Of a stretch of DNA of 63,046 nt, positions 31,975 to 42,755 are shown piece after piece. The stretch covers positions 1 through 63,046 of the forward strand of contig FMBT01000530.1 of the NCBI GenBank assembly GCA_900095095.1, in the 5' to 3' direction. A program made the translations under genes and the position numbers. A model generated the notes under the pieces. It searched no databases and was not told the DNA's origin. It saw nothing but the letters and a program-made list of their open reading frames with translations. Each line of letters opens with the position of its first letter. Position 1 is the first letter of the stretch. This DNA comes from Fragilariopsis cylindrus CCMP1102. Taxonomy: Eukaryota; Bacillariophyta; Bacillariophyceae; Bacillariales; Bacillariaceae.

Positions 31975-33873
31975 TGGAATAATAGGGGAATTGATTATTT
32001 TGAAGATTCCATCGCTACAGCTCACACATGGGAACATATTCCGTTTTTGAGAGAGAAAACAGAAGACTTTTGACTATGTTGTCAGATATGAAAGTCAATA
32101 TTTTAGTATGGAAATCTAAATCAATGAAACACATGTCCTCTGTTTGGAAGGTACAATAACATCGTACTGGTATAAAATGCTAAGATCGAGCAGAGAAAGA
32201 AAAGACGTTTTCAATTCATGTGTCGATAAGTATCATACCGATTACTGCTTTCGCTAGGAAGTAATTTTTGTATTACTTCTGTCTATAGTTTGATTCCATT
32301 TCCTCCTGTCGGTCGATGCCATTATTTTATGTCATGGCTCTCGAATGGCCTGTGATGAAGAGTAACTTGAGCACTTATCCAGTACAAACCAACTTTTGAC
32401 TATCGCATTTTGTAACGAAAATCTCGACATTCATTTATTGCGTGTTTAATATATCTTAGTTTTCTGTCACTCTTTCGCATTCACTCGCTCCCCACTAGTA
32501 GTAAGCAAATAGCAACAGCTCTAGATATTACATCTTGCAAGCACTTCATCATCTATTTTGAATACTATCTCAATATCCCTTTATTCCCGTCTTTCCCAAA
32601 TGCGCTTTATAGCATGCTAAATCAAACCTGTTTCTTTTTGTACGTTGCATTTTATTCATCTTCGTTAAGCTTAGTATATTGAATCAGCGAGCCTCAAACT
32701 GAATAACTGTCAAGGGAGTGGCGACAAATATTCGTCAGAAACGAAACGGGGCAATTTAATTAACACATCAGATACACTGTGTAATTGGCATCTTGGTTAC
32801 TTACGTCTTTTTGTCCTGGTTTTGTACAAAATACGGAATCCACACTGTCGGCATCGCACATACTTGGGATACGATGAGATGGTACCATCATAACTAATAC
32901 TGGCGTAGCGGCGTAGCGGCATGAACTTTTAATAATAGAACGGAACCATTCCTTGACTTTTCCTCGAAGCCTTTTCATACGATGTCTATCGATGTTTTGT
33001 TTTGTTTTGTTTTACTTTGATATAGTACCGACCGATTTTTCTGATCGAACAGCATTAAACTGAACAACATGATTAGTGTATTTAAAAATCAGCGTTCATC
33101 AGTCGCGTTTATTTGTGAACATCAGCATTTTTTCGTAAGTTCGACTAAGTTCCCCTCATAATTTTTTTTGATCCAAGTAGTCAAAACGAGTCGGTTATGT
33201 TGTTTCACTTTTTCACTTAGTGGGTGAGAAAATCAAAATAAAACCAGAAACAACTAAAAACACCAGTAGAACGTGTAGAAGCCTGGGCGAAATCCTGTGC
33301 TAAAAATATATAGTTACGGTACTTAACACTATTTTCAAATATATTTATTTTTAGAATACGAAACTCTCTCTCTCTCTCATTTTCTCTCTCTCTTTCTCTC
33401 TCTCTCTACTTAAGTACTTTTTCACGCAATGAACTTAGACGCCCCCTCGCGCCAGCAACAATTATACTTTACTGTGACTGAAGAAAATAAATGATCACTT
33501 TTCTCCATGGAGAGTTCTACGTATACTTATTAGGCCTAACGTTATTAGCAGTAAGGCTATTATTTATTATCCGCTTGTCAGTCACGTGAGAATTTAAATT
33601 TGCTGTCCCGAATAATTCTTTGGAACCAATCGATGAACAAGCGCTATTGCAGCTTCCTTTGCATTTTTAAAATTTATTGATACACGCACAAGCCAATACA
33701 TGATACAAGAACTCTTTTGCTTGCTTCCGCATTACCACAGCAAACAAACAGACAGACAGATAAGCAAATATACACAATTACAGACAGACAAGCAAACACA
33801 GTAAATAGGTAAGCCACAAAGAACAATCTCAATTCTTGTTAGTTTGAAGCTACCAATTCTGCCTTCATTAAAA
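31975..33873. other. 1.9-kb gene-poor spacer
   Basis: AT-rich, with a (CT)n-type tract at 33365-33408 and many short direct repeats. The 72-residue - ORF at 32760-32978 has no motif. The last part (33680-33873) contains a repeated CAGACAGA/AGCAAACA motif and should be the 5' UTR of the MATE gene. Confidence 0.45.
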
Positions 33874-36405
33874 ATGCCGCCGCATCAAAGCAATAATGAA
33901 AATCTAGATTCTTTGACTGAGCCGTTACTTCTCTCGTCGCCTCAAGAAGAGGAAGAGGAACAGAATAATAATAATGATTGCAATAATAATGATTGCAATA
34001 GAGGAAGAAATCTTGATATTCCAGTCGCGTCGTGCGATGATAATAATGACTTTGATAGTGATACAGTTGATACCAATAATAATGTCAATGATTTTTGTAT
34101 AAAACAAGAAATATATGATATGGTATCACTTGGTGTTCCATTAGCAGTCAGTTTTTTTTGTCGAATGGGGATGGCATCTACTGATTCCGCATTTGTGGGA
34201 CATATTCATGATGGTATACATTCCCCCGAAACATATTTAGCAGCAGCTGTATTAAGTGATATGGTCTTAAATTTATGTATCACGCCACCATTAGCATTTA
34301 ATCAAGTATTGAATGGATTAGTCAGTCAAGCAATGGGATCGAATAATCCACAGATGGCTGGTATTTGGTTACAACAAAGTATGTTTTGGTTATGTATTAC
34401 CATGTTACCATGTTTATTAGGATTATTATATGTTGAACCAATATTAATACTCTTAGGTTTTCCGTCGGATATTGCCTATGTGGCTGGTATATATGCCAAA
34501 TATAATATGATCTGGCCCATACCCAATGGATGGTATCAATGTATGAGATTTTATTTTCAAGCACGTGGTTTACCAAAACCAGCCATGTATAATAATATAA
34601 TCTTTTTCTTTATTAATGCCATCTTAAATTATATTTTTGTCTTTGGTGGTCCATCTTGGTTTATATCATCCTGGAAGGGATATGGTTTTATTGGTGCCGC
34701 AATATCATTAAGTATCTCACGTACCATGCAGGGTGTCTGTTATTATATCTATATGTTTGTATATCAGAAACATCATTTACAGGCATGGCCCGCACAAGGT
34801 TGGTGTTGGTCCAATACCTTTACTAAAGATCGTACCACTGAATTTATGAAACAATCCTTACCAAATATTGGTACATTATTATTTCAAGCCTTCGCCTCTC
34901 AAACAACTACAGTATTAGTGGGACGACTGGGTGAATTATCGATAGCAGCATCGTCGGCATTGTCCACAATCACTATACCATGGAGTGGTACATTATCTGC
35001 CACATGTTGTACCGTATCCGGTGTTCGTGTTGGTTATCATTTAGGTAGAGGGAATGATTATGCTGCCAAACAATCCTCGATGTTAGTGATGTATTTTATT
35101 ACCGGTATGAATTGTATTATGGCAATTTTCTTTTTAGTACCTTATTTCAAAAACCGGATTTTAACAATTGCAACAGATGATGAAAATGTTGTATCAATGG
35201 TAAGTAACAGTTATCAGTACTGGTAGTAGTTAGTGAATTAGTTGTATCGTATCGTATGTCGCCATTCTTCTTTTATTGAAAGCAGCGCACGCACACCACC
35301 GTTTCGCTTTTTCTTCCTTCGTTTCACAAATCATAATAACAATAATAATGATATACTCACAATATCTCTTATACTTTTTTTTGGAACACTTTTTTAATTT
35401 TAATAATAAAAAAAGGCAAAAACATTAATCCCTGCTATGTTAGTATCCACTTATTTGAATTTACTTGTTAGTAATGGAACATCAGGAATATTTATGGGAC
35501 AAGGCCGGCCATTAATAGCAACAATATTATCATTTGGTTTAGAGTTACCATTATCCATTGGTGGTGTTGCTATCTATATATTATGTTTTCATAAACCAAA
35601 TTTATTAGGTGTGTATTGGTGGGGTGCAATCGCTGCAGGGATTGAAATTATTATTGTACTCTATTTAATTTTTAAATCAGATTGGAAACAATGTGCCATT
35701 GATGCACGTGAACGTCAAGAAACACCTCCTGAAGCATCCGGGAATAATAATAATTCGAGTGATAATAATAATAATAATGACGATGATGATGATGATGATG
35801 ATGAAGAGGTAGGAACAATTACAGCTACAGCTACATCCACAACAGTATCTGAGAACGATATTTCTGTTTCTGAGGTGGAGGCGAGCGATGACAAGGAAGA
35901 AAAGAACGACGTCAACAATAATATCAATTCAAATAATATTAATACGAATACTTCCGTAGCACAGGTTCATCCTCAAGATGATATTTCTTCGATCGGCGGC
36001 AACAAGAATGAGCTTCTTAGTAGTAGTAGTAGTAGTAGTAGTGCGAAGGTAGTAGTCAAAGAGAAAATAATAAAGCACAACGAAGAAGGAGTAGCGTTGA
36101 CAACAACACCAACGTCATCAATGCCACCATCAAGCAATGCATCAACAGTTGTTGACAATGAATCAACCAAGATGGAAGCAAAACCAGAAGACGAAACACA
36201 TCGGCATACCATTGAGAATGAAGAGGCGACGACGAGTACAACAAGTACGAGCGAGGAGGAGAAGGTGTCGATGACAACGGAATCAGGTAACGAAGCTTCT
36301 GCTACTAGCGAACGACCTACTAAAGCGGCGACAACCGAGGCAAGTGGTGCGACTGTTCAAACCAAGAAGAAGTCGAAGAAGAAGAAAAAAAGAAAAGGAA
36401 AATAG
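33874..36405 (+). CDS. MATE-family multidrug/toxin extrusion transporter with long disordered tail (2 exons)
   Basis: Exons 33874-35199 and 35416-36405 join in phase 0 (GTAAGT...AAAG, 216 nt), linking ENVVSM to AKTLIPAMLV; 771 residues. The first ~80 residues are acidic and Asn-rich with a dileucine-like EPLLLSS. Twelve hydrophobic segments follow in the MATE order; recognisable stretches are GVPLAVSFFCRMGMASTDSA, the loop NGLVSQAMGSNN (MATE helix 2-3 loop), QARGLPKPAMYNN, and IGTLLFQAFASQTTTVLVG in the second half. MATE proteins exchange cations or drugs for H+ or Na+. The C-terminal ~220 residues after FKSDWKQCAIDARERQE are Ser/Asn/Glu low-complexity, ending in a KKKSKKKKKRKGK cluster; such a basic tail could bind anionic membranes or act in sorting. 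Confidence 0.88.
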
Positions 36406-36722
36406 ATAGATAATGATGAATGCAAACTGAGATTAAAAAAACACTATAGTCAAACATTCATGACGACTGATATTGTGCAGGTACGATCTTAAAAAAAGAG
36501 GAAAAGACACACACACAACCGAAAACGCATTAATAACTATGAACTCAAATTGAAAAACCGAAAAAAATGTATTTTATAAATGAAAGTTCTTATTATTGCG
36601 TGAAGTTCTTATTATTGTGTATTAAAAACAATCCCCACTCTTTTCTCTCTCTCTCCTGTGTACAATTATGTTATGTCGTTTAAAGCTCGTGATGTAAAAC
36701 GTATGGTTTTGTTTTTGTTTTT
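36406..36722. other. convergent spacer
   Basis: It holds the 3' UTRs of the MATE gene and the dirigent-like gene. A short direct repeat (GAAAGTTCTTATTATTG / GTGAAGTTCTTATTATTG) sits at 36582-36619. Nothing else is visible. Confidence 0.5.
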
Positions 36723-37858
36723 TTAAGGTGCAACTGGTAGAGGCATGTTCGACTTGACTTTGATAGATTGAACAATATATCCAATCTTAAGTCTTAAAAG
36801 TGGAAGTTCTCCTGTTAGCTTACGAATATCCACAAACGCTTTGGATAAACCGGTAGTTCCACAGATGGTTGCAATGTCAACGGTTCCTTCGATACCTTCA
36901 AAACTTTTTTTAGTTAGAAATGAAATGGAATTTAAGTTGGAGAAAATAAAGAGGTGCATAGCATTTTAGTCAAGTGGAAATGAATAGATTATGATGAATG
37001 ATGGGGTCAGGACTATAATCAAAAAACGTAAACATTATAACATGCTATTGACATGTGTACGTACCTTCCAGTTCCACCAATAATTGTTGCAGGGAATGGT
37101 GGTGGAAGAGATGGAGCCGCTTTAACTATTTCATCACTAAATGTTCCGATCCCAACCCTAACTTGTTGTCCAATATTAAAAGTAAATGCCGTACCAGCAT
37201 AGATTGCGATACAATCAAATCCACCACCACCTAGACAAAGGTTTAGATTACAAGTATGGGACGTTTGCACTAAACTGTCAATGGTATTATCAAGCTCATC
37301 GAATTTGGTTTGGGCGACAGCAGCGCCTATGGCTTCGAGGACCGGGGAAGATTGTGTGCCCGATAATGCAACACATTCCCCATGAAAGAAATAGGCTTTA
37401 TCACCTGGTGGTATAGGTAACTTTGGTTGACGATTACCAGCAAAATTATTACCAATAAGTCCCTCTGGAACATTACACATTTCGGATGATGGGAAACCAA
37501 TATCACCTTCTTGAGAACCATCGGATCTGTTAACAATTTCAATATCAGCAGGATCAAATACATTACCAAATTCAACAATTGATGTTCCTTGTATTCCATT
37601 AAAACTTGCAAGAGTACCACCAGTAAAAAGTGAAATAAAATTATCCGGTTCAATTATGGCAACATAATTACGCGAATATGGATACCGGTCATCATCAATT
37701 GATGCTGATTTCAATACTCTATCCATACCGTTGTCGTTGTTGTCTTCTGCAGCCGTAGCAGCAGAATTCATCTGACTTTTATCACAAAGAACAATGGGAA
37801 TGTACCATAATGAAGTTTGGACTATGATGATGTTGCTTAAAGCTTGGAAGAGTTTCAT
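36723..37858 (-). CDS. secreted beta-barrel protein, dirigent/allene-oxide-cyclase-like (2 exons)
   Basis: Exons 37858-37065 and 36903-36723 join across a 161-nt intron (GTACGT...AAAG) through a split Ser codon, giving IIGGTGSFEGIEGTVDIATI; 324 residues. A signal peptide is at 1-25 (MKLFQALSNIIIVQTSLWYI, ending IVLC). The body is beta-rich: DNFISLFTGGTLASFNGIQG, then GDKAYFFHGECVAL, AFTFNIGQQVRVGIGTFSDE, and the closing GGTG-x-FxG-x-xG-T-V hairpin that dirigent and AOC barrels also show. Several Cys (CNLNLCLGGGGFDC) suit an extracellular protein. Which small molecule it binds is unknown; fold assignment is by motif only. Confidence 0.6.
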
Positions 37859-38462
37859 GGTGATGATGATGATGATAAAATTAGATTATTGAAAAATATA
37901 ATTGTGAGGAATAGAAATTTTGTGTGTGTGAAGTAAGAGAAAGGTAAAAGGAAACGAAATTCATGTGTCATAAAAATGAAACACACGCTCTTCCACTGCT
38001 TAAATTTTTTTTTAGAACTTGTTTTTTTACTTTCTTTTGCATAGTCAAACAATACACTGTAATCTGATTTTTTTTCCTTTTCATTTTTTTAAGATAACAC
38101 CCTTAGCTAATACGGTACGGTACAGTACATCGAAACGAGGCAGAGTTTGAATAAAAGAGGCCCAAGATCATCGCATAGGCCCTGACCTTTCGTTTGTGGT
38201 CAAAAAAATAATTAAATCTTTGCGAAATCAATAAGTGTATTTTGAGACGCTCATGAATTGAAAATAAATATTAATATTGCCTTAAAACAAAATCAATAAG
38301 TGTACTTTGAGACGCTCGTGAATTGAAAATAATTCTTCTCATTTTTTATTCTATGGGTAAAGCTAACTAAGCTATAATACGAGGCAAATTTAACACGACT
38401 GATTTTTGGAGCTAATGTAGTTGTTTTTAAAACTAAGCAACGGAAGGCCCTGACGACAACTT
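37859..38462. other. spacer with a 43-bp direct repeat
   Basis: A small frame at 37855-38052 has no coding character. The notable content is the direct repeat listed separately. TACGGTACGGTACAGTAC at 38110-38127 is a short simple repeat. Confidence 0.5.
38225..38332 (+). repeat. pair of ~43-bp direct repeats
   Basis: The block AAATCAATAAGTGTAT-T-TTGAGACGCTC-A-TGAATTGAAAATAA at 38225-38266 recurs at 38290-38332 with about two substitutions. The copies are 24 bp apart and lie about 130 bp beyond the stop codon of the helicase gene. Confidence 0.85.
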
Positions 38463-41400
38463 TTAAACAACAGCAACATCGTCAATCTCGGTATTATCAG
38501 CAGTCAAATCGATGATATCGTACTGTTCATTCTTCCCACCACAAGATTCTTTATTTGATAATGGTGTAATCGTTGTATCCTCAGTTGTAGAGCGCTTTCG
38601 TAATCTAGCAATCGTGAACGAGTCGTTAATCGTTTTGGAGGAGAGGATCAGATTGTTGGTCATCCTTCGATTCGTATTTGATTTTTTGCTTGATGATACT
38701 AGTATTTTGTCCTGAGTCGAAGAAGATTTTCGCTTCTTAGCAATCATTAGATTTGAACCTAGAACAACAGATTTCTTAGTTTCGTTCGAAACAGTGGTAT
38801 CGAAAATAGTTGACAACGAAGCAATATCGGAAACCGGACGAGACGGCTCATTGCGTACTGAACCTTGTCCTTCATCGTCGGATCTTGCGGTGTTGACGTT
38901 GTCAGTTCTCGCGATTTGTACACCGACCATTGATTTTGTCTCGAAATTGATTATTCTTCGCCCATCTTTATCCTCCATATTTTCCTCGGATTGTACATGT
39001 CGATTGGATGACATGCTGTTAGGACTGATGATACCCGCTGTAGTCCGAAGAATAGTCAACTTACGAATCTGATTCATGCTCTTTTGATTCAGCAACGTCA
39101 AAAGGTCGGTATGCATCAAAGTCAATACATTCTCGTCGTCTACTGCAATTACTTTATCCTCGACTTGTACCTTTCCAACCAATGGTGAAGAATCCTTCAC
39201 AGTGCACACAACAGCAGGTATGCCGTCCTTCGGGCGTTTTATAATACCGAGACCCAGCTTGCCTGGAGGAGCAAAAATACAAAAAACTTCTTCTGTATTA
39301 GTAAGAAGTTAATGCAAGAAAAGTGCAAGGAAAGAAAGAAGTGCTGGTCAGTTCCACTTGCACAGATAGTATATCAATAACGCAGTCATCCGAGGGATAA
39401 ATAGAAACTCACCAGTAGGATCATTGGGCTTTTCATTACTATTACTACTACTATTATTATCATCATCATTTACTGTCGCTCCCTTTGTTGCGAAACGATT
39501 GCACTGAATCGCACTATTTGGTACCGTGTTCGGGCCTGTAGCGGCGATGACAGTACAATCAGTTACAGTATCATTTGCGGTATGTTTCGATGCCTGGTGG
39601 AACAACGTCCTTGTGTTTACATTCTGATGAACACCAGCTGTGATACAATAATTTCCTGTTTTTCGTTCGGTGTTATGCAAATAATTGTGCTTTGAAGAAT
39701 GAAACTCTGAGCGTCTTTCGTCCGGGGATAGTTCCATTTGTCCTAACAATGTGATCATTTTCTTAACAAGCGGGTCATGACTTTGAATAATTTCGAAATC
39801 ATCTTTCGGGCACAGAAGGAGGACTTTGTTGGTTTTGTGATTACGTTGTAGAATATTCCTGCCCTTAAAAGTTAGCCGACCGGCAGCTTGTCTACAATTT
39901 TCGTTCGATTGTCCTCTTCCAAGACACAATATCATAGAGCTAGGCACCCGATCATCGGATCGAAAGCTCCGAGTTCGTTTCATTCCATTATAACCGAAGA
40001 TCACCACGGATATGTTGGGATCAATCTCATCAAGCAAATCTCCAAGAAAGCTTTTGCATTTAAACCCGTACTTGTGACCTGGATGCCGATAGTAAATGTT
40101 ATCGGCGTGGACGACAATAGCAACGAACTTCATATTTTCCTTGGTAAAGAAGTAGTCTTGAGTACCAGCTGCTTGGTGAAATATACCTTCTTTGTTTCTT
40201 GTTTTCGCATTCACCCAAGCGCAGGTATCCACCAATATAAGTTGATACTTATCCTCCTTTTCAATCTCTTTTCGGAGGAACGCGATGCACTGATCATTCA
40301 TTTTCGGAATGGTTGGGTTGTTTCTGCTGACGATGTCGGGAAACTTATTCCTTCTTTCCTGTACACATTTCCTCCACAATGCAAAGCGTCCACAGCCCTT
40401 TTGATCATTGACTTCGTACTGCGGTTTAAATTTCGGGAACGAAAATCCTTTGTGAAGCGAATCTTGATCGAGGTCCTCGTTTACAACGTTCTCTATGCCA
40501 ACATAGTTCTCAGTCTTCTTGCAGAGTGTAGTGATAATTGGTGGTTGTACTTGGAGGTCGTCGTCCCCGAGTAAGATTGGCAGCAGGATTGGAATCGGGG
40601 TGGCTGTTACTTTCGTCACGGATGGTTTCAACAATGCCATAAAGCGTTCCAATGCCACTTCATTTCTTTCCGTATTCGATTCAGATCTATTTGTAGTAGA
40701 ATCGGCTTCGTCGAGAAACAATGCGTTATCAGTTCTGAAATTTCTTCCCCGGCCGGTGGCCAATAGTAATCTTCTCGTTAAAATATCCTCTGCGTATTGG
40801 ATTTTTTGGTAGGTACACGGAATGATTAACACGCAGGCCCGATCTGGCGTCATAAATGCTCTATCGATATCCACAGGATTGCTTTTATAAGGAGAGAAAA
40901 TCCGATCTGTAGTCATGTCTGGTGAACCGGAAAGAAAGCTTGAAATTTTATCTCTTAACTCGATGCTCTCCCCCTTCCCTTTTGTCACCACAATCACCGA
41001 AACATTCATGAAAATATTCACATATATCTTCAAGGCTTTGAAAGCAGATTTTCCGGATTGCTATAGAAAAAAGAGTAGAAAAAGAAAACACGGAAAAGGC
41101 CCAATATGAGTTTAATACATTGATTTTGTATGTGTGGTGTTGTGAAACCGTCCTCGTAGAGACGTTTATTTTGATTTTAGATATATGTATTCACAAAAAA
41201 ATAGACTTACTGTCGGTGCAATATGGATATGATCTACCGGGGGGACCATACCTGTGATGCTTTTCATTATCGTCTCCACCGTTTTCCTGACGATAAATTC
41301 CACCTCAATATTTTGAATATTTTTGACGAGGTATTTCATCTTTTTATTCTTCCTGATATCTGTCATGATTATTTCGACAAAAAGTTTGGATGTATGCTGA

Positions 41401-41627
41401 CAGTCTGCCTCATTCGATGCTATCTTATAAGCAAATGCACTAGACCGATTAAAGACATACCTCATCAAACGACCTGCCTCTAAACGTGTATTAGTCGCAA
41501 GAATAGGACAATCGGCGAAGGAATGATGGTCAACAGTTTTTTTCCCGTCGGGCTTTTCTTCGCATGTCGTGCAAAAAAGACATTCTGTGATACCACCAGA
41601 TTGAAGAGGATCGCTTTCGAAAGTCAT
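38463..41627 (-). CDS. superfamily-2 helicase with C-terminal PDZ domain (3 exons, one frame break)
   Basis: Exons 41627-41211, 41061-39413 and 39262-38463 (introns GTAAGT...ATAG and GTGAGT...CCAG). The N-terminus has a CxxCxxC cluster (ECLFCTTCEE). Motif I spans the first junction: HIAPT|QSGKSAF. One extra base in a CC pair (41040-41041) breaks the frame 21 nt later; exon lengths total 3n+1, so its removal gives 954 residues and continues into KALKIYVNIFMNVSVIVVTKG (motif Ia). Motif II is FLDEADS (about 257), motif III VTATP (about 292), motif VI ENCRQAAGRLTF (about 529). Exon 3 opens with a PDZ domain (GKLGLGIIKRPKDG...SSPLVGKVQVEDKVIAVDDENVL, about 690-765), then a Ser/Lys-rich tail with KKRKSS. 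It is head to head with a DNA methyltransferase gene. I infer a nuclear DNA-remodelling or -translocating enzyme; the exact SF2 family is not certain. Confidence 0.72.
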
Positions 41628-42755
41628 GGTACTTGTACTATAGTATCGTTAGTACTGCCTTGATAGTATTGTTGATTAAAATTGTATTGGGTTATTGTGC
41701 GTCTGCTTCAAAATGTGAGTTCTTTTAATTATTCGCAGAATTATATGTGACGATGACGACGAGTAGCAAAAACTCCAAACGAAGGTATCCTATCCTGCAC
41801 CGATTGCAATCATTGAAAACAGGTGTCAAAGAATTCATTATCGTGCTGAGTCTTTAATAGAAGAAGCTTTTATTTCTGCCAAGGCGGATGAAATAACTAA
41901 CTGGCACATGCAACCTTAAACGCATAGTAGATAGACGAAATAAGCGTTGACCGTCATCGAATGAATCATATATTTTTTTCTCCAAAAATTGATATAAAAT
42001 CGGACTGTTGAATAGTAAGTATCAGTGAAAAAATCGATTCCCGTGATACGTTCTTGTCTACTAAGTTATCGTGTTGCTCTCTGAGGAGTGGAGGGCCATT
42101 CGCAATCCTATTTTTTCTCAAAAATTTGATTCAAAAATCGGACTGTTGAAATAGTATGTTTTAGTGAGAAAAGTCGATTCCCGTGATACAGTACGTTCTA
42201 TCTGCTATCGTGTTACTCTAATACTTGATAAGAATGTGCTTTTTGTACTTCTGTATTTGCTTTGTCATTTGTCGTTTGTATGTATGTGTGTCAATAGAAG
42301 ATAAACAATATTGTACTGAAGTTTAGATTTTGAAAAAAAAACAAAAAAAGATCAATTGAATAGGAATTCAGTCACGTGTGATCTCTTTTGCGCTTTGAAT
42401 GAGTACTTGAAGTACTTGAAAAGATCCCTTGAAAATTGAATCGGAATTGGGATCGATATCTTTGCTTTTTTGATGTATCTTGATTTTTCATCTTTCAATT
42501 TTTCTTTAGCATCACAATAAGGAGTATCCACGGCACAACACAACAGGACGAGCGTGATGGGAATTAAAATTGTTCAAGTAGACGATGCAGCTACTACAGT
42601 AGAGAACCAACCAACCATAATATGATTGAGTTTGAGCTCGACAGTGATTTATTTCACTTAATTCTTCAAAAGAAATTGAATTCATAATTCATAACACAAT
42701 CAATTTTTATTTTTGGTCAACGATATTAATACCACTTCAAAGATTCCGGTAGACG
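41628..42755. other. bidirectional promoter region of helicase and DNA methyltransferase
   Basis: 1.13 kb without a gene; a - ORF at 42352-42543 has no motif. Besides the ~100-bp direct repeat it contains only AT-rich sequence. Any shared cis-elements would have to be here. Confidence 0.5.
41983..42220 (+). repeat. pair of ~100-bp divergent direct repeats between helicase and methyltransferase
   Basis: 41983-42081 and 42108-42220 share ATCGGACTGTTGAA-TAGTA, AGTGA-AAAA-TCGATTCCCGTGATAC, GTTCT, CTATCGTGTT and flanking AAAATT-GAT. The copies have diverged by small indels. They occupy the shared upstream region of the two divergent genes. Confidence 0.85.

Noticed and set aside
41040-41061. Alternative exon phase giving NPENLLSKALK after the first helicase intron
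   Set aside because: It would destroy the PTQSGKS motif I formed exactly at the junction; a single extra base explains the data better.
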